Source: Firmicutes bacterium UBA4975 (GTDB taxonomy: Bacteria; Bacillota; Proteinivoracia; UBA4975). Taken from it: a DNA stretch of 17,605 bases. The stretch spans positions 2,847-20,451 of the forward strand of contig DGZR01000082.1 of NCBI GenBank assembly GCA_002397155.1. The letters run 5' to 3'. The position numbers and the translations under genes were made by a program. The notes beneath the pieces were generated by a model. That model was not told the origin of the DNA, ran no database searches, and saw only the letters and a program-made list of their open reading frames with translations. Position 1 is the stretch's first letter; the number at the start of each line of letters is the position of its first letter. Positions 6,954 through 14,997 of this stretch are shown here, piece after piece.

Positions 6954-7848
6954 CGGTCCACAGGCGGGTTTCCAAAACTTGACCAAGTTGAAATCCTTCC
7001 AGGCCCAGGTAGTAGTCGGCAGTCTGGACCAGTGCTTCTAGGGGCACAAGGCCGATAATTTCGCTGCCGACGATGCTGACTCCATACCGCCGAGCCTCGG
7101 CCCGGATCAGTTCAAAAACTCGGTAGAGGGGGGTCTCGCGGTAATTGACCATGTTCAGCGAAACCTGAACGATCCCCCGAGCTTCCAAGCTGACCCCCAT
7201 GGCTTTAACCGCTTTGAGGCCGCCGCTGACATGGCGGACATTGCGAGCGATTTGGTTGGCGATTTCCAAATTATCGGTGCCCAAGTTGACGTTATAAGCC
7301 ACCAGGGGCATTCTCGCCCCCACCGCCACAGCGCCGCTTTTGGCGTTAAATTGGGCGGGTCCGTAATCCGGCTGCCCCTCCGGCTTCAATAGCTTGTCGG
7401 GCAGGCCTTCGTACTGCCCCCGGCGCACGTCGGCCAGATTCCGGCGAGCAGGGGTCTTGGCGGCGTTTTCGTAAAGGTAGACCGGTATGTGAAGATGGTC
7501 GCCGATCTGCCGGCCCAAGCGATTGGCCAACTGGACCGCCTCTTCCATGCCGACGCCTTGGATGGGGATAAAGGGCACGACGTCAGTGGCCCCCATGCGG
7601 GGATGGGCCCCATGGTGGACAGCCATGTCGATGAGCTCGGAGGCTTTTTTGACAAGGGCAAAAGCCGCTTTTTCAACCCCGGCCAGGTCGCCGACAAAGG
7701 TTATTACCGAACGGTTGTGATCGGGGTCAGATGACCAGTCAAGAACTTTGACATTCTCTACTTGGCGGACGCTGTCCACTACTGCCTGAACAATTTCTGG
7801 CTTTTGGCCCTCGCTGATGTTGGGGACACACTGCACAATTTGGCGCAA
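6943..7848 (-). CDS. ftcD: Glutamate formimidoyltransferase (formiminotransferase domain only)
   Basis: The 301-residue protein moves the formimino group of N-formiminoglutamate to tetrahydrofolate, giving glutamate and 5-formimino-THF. It starts with the family signature QCVPNISEG (residues 6-14) and carries AHPRMGATDVVPFIP with His82, which matches the catalytic His82 of mammalian FTCD. The length covers the two formiminotransferase subdomains; the cyclodeaminase half of the fused animal enzyme is absent, and no separate cyclodeaminase is in the window. The start is TTG at 7848, with GAGGAGG 8 nt upstream inside the hutU tail and only 3 nt after the hutU stop. Its presence, rather than hutG or hutF, marks the folate-dependent branch of histidine catabolism. 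Confidence 0.96.
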   Translation of the reverse strand: MRQIVQCVPNISEGQKPEIVQAVVDSVRQVENVKVLDWSSDPDHNRSVITFVGDLAGVEKAAFALVKKASELIDMAVHHGAHPRMGATDVVPFIPIQGVGMEEAVQLANRLGRQIGDHLHIPVYLYENAAKTPARRNLADVRRGQYEGLPDKLLKPEGQPDYGPAQFNAKSGAVAVGARMPLVAYNVNLGTDNLEIANQIARNVRHVSGGLKAVKAMGVSLEARGIVQVSLNMVNYRETPLYRVFELIRAEARRYGVSIVGSEIIGLVPLEALVQTADYYLGLEGFQLGQVLETRLWTDEE

Positions 7849-7851
7849 AGG

Positions 7852-9504
7852 CTACACCTCCTCGAGCATGGGAATTTTGACTTTGTGGCGACGGGCGGCG
7901 GCAATGGCTTGCTCGTAGCCGGCGTCGGCATGGCGAACAATGCCCATACCGGGGTCGCTGGTCAGGACCCTTTCTAAACGCCATGCGGCGTCAGCGCTGC
8001 CGTCGGCCACCACCACCATGCCAGCGTGGATCGAGTAGCCAATGCCCACGCCCCCTCCATGGTGGACCGAAACCCAACTGGCCCCGTTCACGGCGTTGAT
8101 CAGCGCATTGAGAATTGGCCAGTCGGCAATCGCGTCGCTGCCATCCCGCATGGCCTCGGTTTCCCGGTTGGGGGAGGCTACCGAACCGCAGTCCAGGTGG
8201 TCCCGGCCGATGACAATCGGTCCCTTGATTTTACCCGTTTTGACCAGTTCGTTGATGGCCAGGCCAAATCTCGCCCTTTCCCCGTATCCCAGCCAGCAGA
8301 TTCGGGCAGGCAGTCCTTGGAAAGCCACTTGCTCCCGGGCCATGTTGATCCAGCGCCGGAGGTTTTCATCCGTGGGGAAGAGTTCTAGAACCAAGTCGTC
8401 AGTGACGGCAATATCGGCGGGATCGCCGGAGAGAGCGACCCAGCGGAAGGGCCCCCGCCCTTCGCAGAATTGGGGCCTGATGTAGGCGGGAACAAAGCCC
8501 GGGAAAGCAAAGGCGTCCTTTACTCCCTGTTTGAATGCGTTCTGCCTAATATTGTTGCCGTAGTCAAAAGTTATCGCTCCGGCTTTTTGCATATCCAGCA
8601 TCGCCCGGACATGATCGGCCATGCTGGCCAGGGAGCGGGCGATATATTCCTTGGGCTGGGTCCCCCTGAGGGCGATTGCTTCTTCTAGAGTGAATCCGGC
8701 GGGGATGTACCCGCCCAAGGGGTCGTGCGCAGAAGTCTGGTCGGTCAGCAGGTCGGGGGTGATGCCCTGGCGAACCATTTCCGGCAGCACCTGGGCCGCA
8801 TTGCCGATGAGCCCGATGGAGAGAGGGCGCCGTTCTTTCTGGGCTTTTTTGGCCAGGGCCATCGCCTCGTCCAGGGACTCGGTCAGGTGATTGCAGTAGC
8901 GGGTCTCCAAGCGGCGCTGGGCCCGCCGGGGATCCACTTCAATTATGATGGCCACACCGCCGTTCATAGTCACGGCCAGGGGCTGGGCGCCTCCCATGCC
9001 GCCCAAGCCGGCGCTGACGACTAGGCGGCCGGCCAGACTGCCGCCGAAGTGCTGGCGGCCGGCTTCGGCAAAAGTTTCGTACGTCCCCTGGAGGATGCCC
9101 TGGGTGCCGATGTATATCCAGCTTCCCGCCGTCATCTGGCCGAACATGGTCAGCCCCTTGGCCTCAAGGTCCCAGAAGTCCTCCCAAGTAGCCCAGGCGG
9201 GGACCAGCATGGAATTGGCTAAAAGCACCCGTGGGGCGAGGGTGTGGGTGCGAAAAACCCCCACGGGTTTTCCCGACTGGATCAAGAGGGTTTCGTCATT
9301 TTCAAGTTCTTTGAGGATGCGGATAATGGCGGCCAGGGCCTGGTGATTGCGGGCCGCCTTTCCCGTTCCCCCGTACACGACCAAGCGCTGGGGATCTTCG
9401 GCAACCTGGGGGTCCAGGTTGTTGAGCAGCATCCGCAGAGCCGCCTCCTGCTGCCAGCTCTTGCAGCTTAGCTCCCCCCCCCTGGGGGACCCTTTAAGTT
9501 CCAT
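7852..9504 (-). CDS. hutU: Urocanate hydratase
   Basis: The 550-residue cytosolic enzyme converts urocanate to 4-imidazolone-5-propionate using a tightly bound NAD+ as electrophile. Visible are YGGTGKAARN (44-53), GQMTAGSWIYIGTQGI (122-137), the nucleotide-binding SAGLGGMGGAQPL (164-176), ARICWLGYGER with the conserved cysteine C403, and HHGGGVGIGYSIHAG near the C-terminus. The length is normal. ATG 9504 is 9 nt from AGGAGG; the adjacent GTG at 9507 (6 nt) is an equally possible start and adds one residue. It lies 14 nt after hutH and 3 nt before ftcD. Its last codons GAG GAG GTG supply the ftcD ribosome binding site. Confidence 0.97.
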   Translation of the reverse strand: MELKGSPRGGELSCKSWQQEAALRMLLNNLDPQVAEDPQRLVVYGGTGKAARNHQALAAIIRILKELENDETLLIQSGKPVGVFRTHTLAPRVLLANSMLVPAWATWEDFWDLEAKGLTMFGQMTAGSWIYIGTQGILQGTYETFAEAGRQHFGGSLAGRLVVSAGLGGMGGAQPLAVTMNGGVAIIIEVDPRRAQRRLETRYCNHLTESLDEAMALAKKAQKERRPLSIGLIGNAAQVLPEMVRQGITPDLLTDQTSAHDPLGGYIPAGFTLEEAIALRGTQPKEYIARSLASMADHVRAMLDMQKAGAITFDYGNNIRQNAFKQGVKDAFAFPGFVPAYIRPQFCEGRGPFRWVALSGDPADIAVTDDLVLELFPTDENLRRWINMAREQVAFQGLPARICWLGYGERARFGLAINELVKTGKIKGPIVIGRDHLDCGSVASPNRETEAMRDGSDAIADWPILNALINAVNGASWVSVHHGGGVGIGYSIHAGMVVVADGSADAAWRLERVLTSDPGMGIVRHADAGYEQAIAAARRHKVKIPMLEEV

Positions 9505-9521
9505 CACTTTAATCCTCCTCT

Positions 9522-11015
9522 TCAGATTTTGGTTATCTCCCCGGCACCAAGGAGCTGGGAGAGACGTTTTATATCCTGGGAATAAGAACGATCGGCGTCG
9601 ATGAATTCAACCTGGGAACGAACCAAGTCATAGATCTTGCGGCTTCGCAGGCTGAGCAATTCCGGACCCCGGTAATCGATAGCCTGGCAGGCGGCAAGAA
9701 GCTCTATTGCCAGGACATCCCGCAGGTTTGCCCCGACAAGGCAGGCCTTATTGGCAGCGTTAGCCCCCATGCTGACATGGTCTTCCTGGTTGCCGGAAGA
9801 GGGGATTGAATCGACGCTGGCGGGATGGCAGAGGGTTTTATTTTCTGAGACCAGGGAAGCGGCCACATACTGGGCGATCATCAGGCCAGAGTTGAGCCCC
9901 CCCCGGCTGGTCAAGAAGGGCGGCAGTTCGCTGAGCTGGGGATTGACCAAGCGTTCAATCCTCCGTTCGGCGATATTGGCCAGTTCGGCCATGGCGATGG
10001 CGAGAAAGTCCAGGGCAAAGGCCAGGGGCTGGCCGTGGAAGTTGCCTCCGGAAATGACTTCTCCCTCTTGGGCAAAGACTAGGGGGTTATCGGTAGCCGA
10101 ATTGATTTCAATTTCCAAGGTCCGGGCGACCCAGGCAAAGACATCGCGGCTAGCGCCGTGGACTTGGGGTATGCAGCGCAGAGAATAAGCGTCCTGGGTC
10201 CTCAGTTCACCGGGGCTTGTCACCAAGCGACTGCCCGCCAGGAATTTTAACATATTTTCGGCGCTGGCCCGTTGGCCCGGGTGGGGCCGGGCATTTTGCA
10301 CCAGGGGAGAAAAAGCGGCGGGAATGCCCCGGAGGGCCTGAAAGGTCAAGGAGGCAACGGCATCGGCCTCTTCGGCTAGGTCCCGGGCTTGGCCCAAGCA
10401 GAGGATCCCCCGCGCCGACATGAACTGGGTGCCGTTGATCAGGGCCAGGCCCTCTTTTGCCTCCAGGACAATCGGAGAGAGACCGGCCGCGGCCAACCCT
10501 TGTTCGGCGGGGATTACTTCCCCATCCTTTCCCCAGGCCTGCCCTTCGCCGACTAAGAAAAGAGCCATATGGGCCAAGGGGACCAAGTCGCCGCTGGCAC
10601 CCAGGGAGCCCTTGCTGGGTATGACCGGCAGCACATCCCGATTTAGGCAGTCCAGCAGGAGCTGGACCAACCGAGCCCGAGCCCCCGAATAGCCCAGGGC
10701 CAGGGCATTAGCCCGGAGGAGCATGAGGGCCCGGGTTTCCTGCTGGGACAGGGGTTCTCCCACCCCGCAGGCGTGGCTGCGGACCAGGTTAAGCTGCAGT
10801 TGGTTAGTGTCGGCGGGATCAATGACCACATCGCTGAAGCGGCCGAAACCCGTCGTTATTCCATAGACTAGTTCATGGCGGGAGATCAGCGTTTCCACAT
10901 AAGCCCGCCCTTTTTCCATCGCTTTCAAAGCCTCCGGTGAAAGTTCGACGGGTTTGCCCTGGGCCACCGCCAAGACCTCTTCTACGGATATCTTGCCATC
11001 TATGAGTACATTCAA
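9522..11015 (-). CDS. hutH: Histidine ammonia-lyase
   Basis: The 497-residue first enzyme of the pathway deaminates L-histidine to urocanate and ammonia. The Ala-Ser-Gly triad that cyclises into the MIO cofactor is at 140-142 in GSLGASGDL. The catalytic tyrosine loop YGITTGFG is at 51-58, and LINGTQFM, TQDAYSLRCIPQVHG, SGGNFHGQP and SSGNQEDHVSMG are all as in the family. The start is TTG at 11015 (MNVLIDGKIS), 8 nt from AAAGGGGG, and it aligns with the B. subtilis N-terminus. A GTG at 11036 in the same frame has no ribosome binding site. It is the first gene of the five-gene operon, about 100 nt downstream of a strong promoter with a palindromic operator candidate. Confidence 0.97.
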   Translation of the reverse strand: MNVLIDGKISVEEVLAVAQGKPVELSPEALKAMEKGRAYVETLISRHELVYGITTGFGRFSDVVIDPADTNQLQLNLVRSHACGVGEPLSQQETRALMLLRANALALGYSGARARLVQLLLDCLNRDVLPVIPSKGSLGASGDLVPLAHMALFLVGEGQAWGKDGEVIPAEQGLAAAGLSPIVLEAKEGLALINGTQFMSARGILCLGQARDLAEEADAVASLTFQALRGIPAAFSPLVQNARPHPGQRASAENMLKFLAGSRLVTSPGELRTQDAYSLRCIPQVHGASRDVFAWVARTLEIEINSATDNPLVFAQEGEVISGGNFHGQPLAFALDFLAIAMAELANIAERRIERLVNPQLSELPPFLTSRGGLNSGLMIAQYVAASLVSENKTLCHPASVDSIPSSGNQEDHVSMGANAANKACLVGANLRDVLAIELLAACQAIDYRGPELLSLRSRKIYDLVRSQVEFIDADRSYSQDIKRLSQLLGAGEITKI

Positions 11016-11042
11016 TTTCCTTTCCCCCTTTAGCACAGTCCA

Positions 11043-11091
11043 GAAAAAAGTAAAGAGAGTTGGTCATGGTAAAACTTAAAAAAAGACCAAC
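11043..11091 (-). promoter_or_regulatory. Leader stem-loop with T-rich tail upstream of hutH
   Basis: On the minus strand GTTGGTC (11091-11085) and GACCAAC (11065-11059) form a perfect 7-bp stem with a 19-nt loop that contains seven Ts. The stem is followed by TCTCTTTACTTTTTT (11058-11044). It lies inside the predicted hut leader, 28 nt before the hutH ribosome binding site. It may be an attenuator or the ftsH terminator, or both. The stem is short for an intrinsic terminator, and an alternative TGGT/ACCA pairing is possible. I saw no tandem UAG-type repeats as recognised by HutP of B. subtilis. Confidence 0.45.
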
Positions 11092-11122
11092 CCCCTTTCC
11101 CCAGGAGCATCATTCCTATTCA

Positions 11123-11152
11123 AGTATACTGAAGAGGTAAACCTCTTGTCAA
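11123..11152 (-). promoter_or_regulatory. Sigma-A promoter of the hut-fhs operon with palindromic operator in its spacer
   Basis: On the minus strand a perfect TTGACA (11152-11147) is followed by 18 nt and TATACT (11128-11123). The TGA stop of ftsH lies inside the -35 hexamer. The spacer is almost entirely occupied by a perfect inverted repeat, AAGAGGT AA ACCTCTT on the plus strand (11132-11147). A factor bound there would block RNA polymerase, so a repressor site is the natural reading. No hut-specific regulator gene is in the window. As RNA the 2-nt loop would not fold well, which argues against a terminator. Confidence 0.75.
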
Positions 11153-12969
11153 ACCTGGGCGAGGGGCTTTCCGCCCTTGCCCACCCCGACGATGCGGACG
11201 AATTCGTCGGCATCAAGAGTTTCTTTTTTCAGTACAGCTTGGGCGACGGCGTGGAGCTTGTCGATATTGTCAGAAAGCAGCTTTTCCGTGCGGCGAAAAC
11301 TTTCGTCCACCAGGCGCTTGGATTCTCGGTCGATGGCCGAGGCCACTTCTTCGCTGAAATCCCGCTCTCGTCCCAGGTCACGGCCCAGGAAAACCTGGTG
11401 CTGTTTGCGACCAAATGTCAGGGGTCCCAGCTCGTCGCTCATGCCGAATTCCATGATCATCTGGCGGGACAGAGCGGTGACCCGCTCCAAATCGTTCTGG
11501 GCGCCGGTGCTGATCTCGTTGAGGACCAGTTTTTCGGCGACCCGGCCCCCCAGAGCATAACAGATCTTATCCAGCAGCTCGCTCTTGGTGGCAAAGTAGC
11601 GATCCTCTTCGGGCAGGGCCAGGGTAAAGCCCCCTGAACGCCCTCTGGGAATGACTGTTACTTTGTGGACGGGGTCGGTCTTTTCCAGTAGATGGGAAAC
11701 CAAGGCGTGACCGGCTTCATGGTAAGCGACCAGTTTATTTTCATCTTCGGAACGCAGCCTGGTTTTTTTCTCCGGTCCGGCTATTACCCGGTCGATGGCG
11801 TCCTCCAGCTCATTCATGGTGACGACGCTGAGGCTGCGGCGGGCGGCCAAAAGAGCCGCTTCGTTGATCAGGTTTTCTAAGTCCGCCCCGGTGAAGCCGG
11901 GAGTGCGTCGAGCGAGGATGCTCAGTTCTACGTTGGCGTCCAGCGGACGGGTGCGGGCATGGACTTTGAGGATCTCCTCCCGGCCCTTGACATCGGGCAG
12001 GTCAACGGTGATCTGACGGTCGAAACGCCCCGGCCTCAAGAGAGCCGGGTCCAAAATGTCCGGCCTGTTAGTGGCGGCAATTATGATAATTCCCTCGTGA
12101 GGGCCAAAGCCATCCATCTCCACCAGGAGCTGATTCAGTGTCTGTTCCCGCTCGTCATGGCCGCCACCCAGGCCGGCACCCCGCTGGCGGCCGACGGCAT
12201 CGATTTCGTCGATAAAGATGATACATGGTGAGTGCCGTTTTGCCTGATCAAACAAGTCCCTCACCCGAGAAGCGCCGACACCCACAAACATCTCGACAAA
12301 GTCAGAACCGCTTATGCTGAAAAACGGCACCCCCGCTTCCCCGGCAATGGCCCGGGCCAGCAGGGTCTTGCCAGTCCCCGGCGCGCCATAGAGGAGAACC
12401 CCCTTGGGTATCCGCGCGCCCAGTTGCAAAAAGCGACGGGGTGAACGGAGAAATTCGACTATTTCCTCAAGTTCCTCCTTGGCCTCGTCGATGCCAGCCA
12501 CATCGGCAAAAGTGACTTTTTGCCGGGTCTCCTGATGAAGTTTTGCCCGGCTTTTGCCAAAATTCATCACCCGGCTGCCACCGCCTTGGGCTTGCTGCAT
12601 AAAAACGAAAAAAACCAAAATAAGCAGCAGCATTGGCGCCCAGCTCAAGAGGGACAACCAAAAACTGCCTTGGTTGGGGTTTTCAGTTTCGACCTTTATG
12701 CCCAACTGGGCAAGGCGATCAGCGGTGGCCGCGGGGTCAAGAACAACAGCCGTAAAGGCCGTTTTATCCACCAGTTGGCCCTTGACGGAGAAGTTGCTGA
12801 TTTTGGCTGAGGCGATTTTCTTGGTCTCCATTAAATTGACAAATTCATCGTAAGTCAATTCCCTTTTTTCTTGAGCGGGAATGCTTCCCCAGCCGCTTTT
12901 TATCACGGCTACTGCGATGAGAACGATAAAGATAAAGATGATGATCTTGCGGTAATTGTTCAAGGGCAT
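11149..12969 (-). CDS. ftsH: ATP-dependent zinc metalloprotease FtsH
   Basis: The 606-residue membrane-anchored AAA+ protease degrades misassembled membrane proteins and short-lived regulators as a hexamer. Domains in order: transmembrane helix 1 (9-23), an external domain, transmembrane helix 2 (about 104-124), Walker A GAPGTGKT (195-202), pore motif MFVG (227-230), Walker B IFIDEID (251-257), the second region of homology with arginine fingers NRPDILDPALLRPGRFDR (301-318), the zinc site HEAGH (417-421) and the third ligand D493. The ATG at 12969 follows GGGAGGAGG closely; an upstream TTG (12990) has no ribosome binding site. A promoter is visible in the 62-nt gap to hpt. The stop codon overlaps the -35 of the hut promoter. 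Confidence 0.98.
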   Translation of the reverse strand: MPLNNYRKIIIFIFIVLIAVAVIKSGWGSIPAQEKRELTYDEFVNLMETKKIASAKISNFSVKGQLVDKTAFTAVVLDPAATADRLAQLGIKVETENPNQGSFWLSLLSWAPMLLLILVFFVFMQQAQGGGSRVMNFGKSRAKLHQETRQKVTFADVAGIDEAKEELEEIVEFLRSPRRFLQLGARIPKGVLLYGAPGTGKTLLARAIAGEAGVPFFSISGSDFVEMFVGVGASRVRDLFDQAKRHSPCIIFIDEIDAVGRQRGAGLGGGHDEREQTLNQLLVEMDGFGPHEGIIIIAATNRPDILDPALLRPGRFDRQITVDLPDVKGREEILKVHARTRPLDANVELSILARRTPGFTGADLENLINEAALLAARRSLSVVTMNELEDAIDRVIAGPEKKTRLRSEDENKLVAYHEAGHALVSHLLEKTDPVHKVTVIPRGRSGGFTLALPEEDRYFATKSELLDKICYALGGRVAEKLVLNEISTGAQNDLERVTALSRQMIMEFGMSDELGPLTFGRKQHQVFLGRDLGRERDFSEEVASAIDRESKRLVDESFRRTEKLLSDNIDKLHAVAQAVLKKETLDADEFVRIVGVGKGGKPLAQV

Positions 12970-12993
12970 CCGCCTCCTCCCAAAAGCCAATTT

Positions 12994-13022
12994 ATTGTAT
13001 CACAGCCACCAAGCGCAAACAA
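12994..13022 (-). promoter_or_regulatory. Probable sigma-A promoter of ftsH
   Basis: On the minus strand TTGTTT (13022-13017), 17 nt, and TACAAT (12999-12994) lie in the 62-nt gap between the hpt stop and the ftsH start. The -10 is one base from consensus and the spacing is ideal; the -35 is moderate. It would let ftsH be expressed independently of tilS-hpt. Confidence 0.5.
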
Positions 13023-13031
13023 CCTGGACAA

Positions 13032-13580
13032 CTATTGGTATGCTTCGGGTTTTAAGACCCCGATAAACGACAGATTTCGGTATATCTCACAGTAGTCCAG
13101 GCCATAGCCGATGACGAATTTATCCGGTATCTCGAACCCGCAGTAATCGGGTTTAAACTGAACCCGTCGCCGGGACGGCTTATCCAAAAGGGTGCAGACC
13201 TTTATGCTAGCGGGTTTGCGGGACTTCAGGTTTTCGACCAGGTAATTGAGGGTGAGTCCGGTGTCGATAATGTCTTCGACGATTAAGATATGCCGCCCCT
13301 CAATGCTGGTTTCCAGGTCCTTTAAGATGCGCACAACTCCCGAAGATTTAGTGGATACTCCATAGCTTGAAACCGCCATAAAGTCGACTTCTAATGGAAT
13401 GTCCATGGCTCGGGCTAAGTCGGCGACAAAAATAAGGGCGCCCTTGAGGACGCAGACAAGAAGCGGCCTTAGTTCGGCGTAGTCCTCCGCCAGTTTTTTA
13501 CCCAGTTCCTTGACCCGTGCCTCGATACTTTCACCGCTGAGCAAGACTTCAGCCAAGTCCTCCCCGGCATATCCATTCAT
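13032..13580 (-). CDS. hpt: Hypoxanthine phosphoribosyltransferase
   Basis: The 182-residue purine salvage enzyme converts hypoxanthine (and guanine) plus PRPP to IMP (and GMP). The PRPP-binding loop ILIVEDIIDTGLT is at 98-110, VLKGA at 44-48, SSYG at 71-74, and the base-recognition end FVIGYGLDYCEIYRNL at 155-170. Length is normal. The ATG directly follows the TAG of tilS with no intervening base, and the ribosome binding site GGGGGAGAG lies in the tilS end, so the two are co-translated. In B. subtilis the TilS-HprT pair also controls ftsH expression, and the gene order here is the same; whether that control exists here is unknown. Confidence 0.96.
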   Translation of the reverse strand: MNGYAGEDLAEVLLSGESIEARVKELGKKLAEDYAELRPLLVCVLKGALIFVADLARAMDIPLEVDFMAVSSYGVSTKSSGVVRILKDLETSIEGRHILIVEDIIDTGLTLNYLVENLKSRKPASIKVCTLLDKPSRRRVQFKPDYCGFEIPDKFVIGYGLDYCEIYRNLSFIGVLKPEAYQ

Positions 13581-14912
13581 CTAACTCTCCCCCAGTCGTA
13601 GAATATTTATATAAACCGGCATTTTGCTCGGTCCCGGCTGGCTAAAGCGTTGGTCCCGGGCCAGGCCGGCTACCCAAAAGATCTCGTCCCCGCAGCGAAA
13701 AACCGGATACTGGTCCCGAAGCCAGCGGGGAATTTTACAATCGATCATGTGCTCTTTTAATTTTTTGCCGCCGCCGGAAAGATACAGGTAGTCTCCGGGC
13801 CGTCTTGAACTTACTGTAATTGGAATTCCTTCGGGAAGCCAAAAGGGATGGCAGCCCGGGAGGGGGTCGGTAGAGGCTCTCACCAGCAAGTCGCCGACTT
13901 TTTCGGTCCCGGGAACGGGCACCAGCCTGGAGGGAATTCTGCCTGTCGGGGACGCTCCGCCGATGGCGATGCCATCACTTAGACGGTAAGCCCGCCATCC
14001 TCCAGGTAGGTCAACCACCGCCCCGGTTTTGCTGGTCAAGAGGGCGAGAACGGCCTTGACGTGCTTGACCCCCGCTAAAGGGGGGAGCAGGGTGAGGACG
14101 ACATGGTTTTGCAGGGCCGGTTCCAAGCGGGCCAGACCGGAGGCAGAAAGTGCCCGAGGGGCAAAGGGAAGGGGGCTGGAAATCGCCAAGGCTGAAATGG
14201 CCTCTTTGGCCATACCCTCCAGCAGCCCCTGGTCTCCCCGCAAGATCTCCATAGTGTTCAAAAGAACCTGGTTGAATCCGGGGTTGAGGGCCAGCAATTG
14301 GGGCAGCAGCTTGTGCCGAATGTAGTTGCGTTGGTAGGACAGGCTTTCATTGGTGGCGTCCGTCCGCCAGGCTAGATCATTGGCCCGGCAGTACGCCTCG
14401 ATCGTAGCCCGGGAAATCGCGAGCAGGGGCCGTACCAACTCTACCGCCTCGGTAAAGGGTCTGGCGGCGGGAATACCCAAGAGGCCCCGTCCGCCGCTGC
14501 CCCGAAGGAGATTGATAAAAAAAGTCTCTACCTGGTCATCGGCGTGGTGAGCAGTGGCCAGTTTATTGGCGCCAAAATATTCGCACGCCCGGGCAAGGGC
14601 CCGATAGCGCTGGCGACGGGCGATGCTCTCGAGAGATTGGGCTTTTTCTCGCCGGACATCCACCCGGGTGATATAGCGGGGCAAGCCCATTTGCCGGGCC
14701 CAGGCACAGACAAACCTGGCGTCGGCCTCCGCCTCCTCGCCCCGAAGCTGGTGATTGACGTGGGCAATAAAGAGTTTTGCTCCGCACCGAGAGACCCCCC
14801 GGCTGAGAGCATGGGCTAGGCACATAGAATCAGCGCCGCCGGAAACTGCGGCGACAATTCGGTCTCCCGGCTCTAAAACCCGGCTGCATAAGTTTAAAAT
14901 CGGGTCCATCAT
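13581..14912 (-). CDS. tilS: tRNA(Ile)-lysidine synthetase
   Basis: The 443-residue essential enzyme modifies C34 of the CAU-anticodon tRNA(Ile) to lysidine with lysine and ATP, so that it reads AUA. The N-type ATP pyrophosphatase loop SGGADS is at 24-29, followed by HVNHQLRGEEAEADA and TAHHADDQVET. The C-terminal TilS domain is recognisable as RRPGDYLYLSGGGKKLKEH...IPRWLRD. I placed the start at the first of two adjacent ATGs (14912), 7 nt after AGGTGG. An upstream in-frame TTG (14933) lies ahead of that ribosome binding site and is less likely. It follows the spoIIE terminator, so a promoter must lie in 14913-14997, but I could not identify one with confidence. Confidence 0.96.
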   Translation of the reverse strand: MMDPILNLCSRVLEPGDRIVAAVSGGADSMCLAHALSRGVSRCGAKLFIAHVNHQLRGEEAEADARFVCAWARQMGLPRYITRVDVRREKAQSLESIARRQRYRALARACEYFGANKLATAHHADDQVETFFINLLRGSGGRGLLGIPAARPFTEAVELVRPLLAISRATIEAYCRANDLAWRTDATNESLSYQRNYIRHKLLPQLLALNPGFNQVLLNTMEILRGDQGLLEGMAKEAISALAISSPLPFAPRALSASGLARLEPALQNHVVLTLLPPLAGVKHVKAVLALLTSKTGAVVDLPGGWRAYRLSDGIAIGGASPTGRIPSRLVPVPGTEKVGDLLVRASTDPLPGCHPFWLPEGIPITVSSRRPGDYLYLSGGGKKLKEHMIDCKIPRWLRDQYPVFRCGDEIFWVAGLARDQRFSQPGPSKMPVYINILRLGES

Positions 14913-14997
14913 TATAATACCACCTAGAATCAATTGGACAAAGGGGTTAGTCTAAGTTTTTCGCCAAGAGAGACAAATATCCTTCCAAAAGAACCCT

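Noticed and set aside
11030..11113. A 27-codon minus-strand frame (ATG ATG ... TAA) in the hut leader, overlapping the stem-loop, a possible leader peptide
   Set aside because: Its ATG would be within a few nt of the predicted transcription start with no ribosome binding site, and it holds a single His codon, so classical histidine attenuation is not supported.
14911..14916. TATAAT on the minus strand at the tilS start as a -10 box
   Set aside because: It overlaps the start codon, so transcription would begin inside the gene although a ribosome binding site lies upstream; likely chance.
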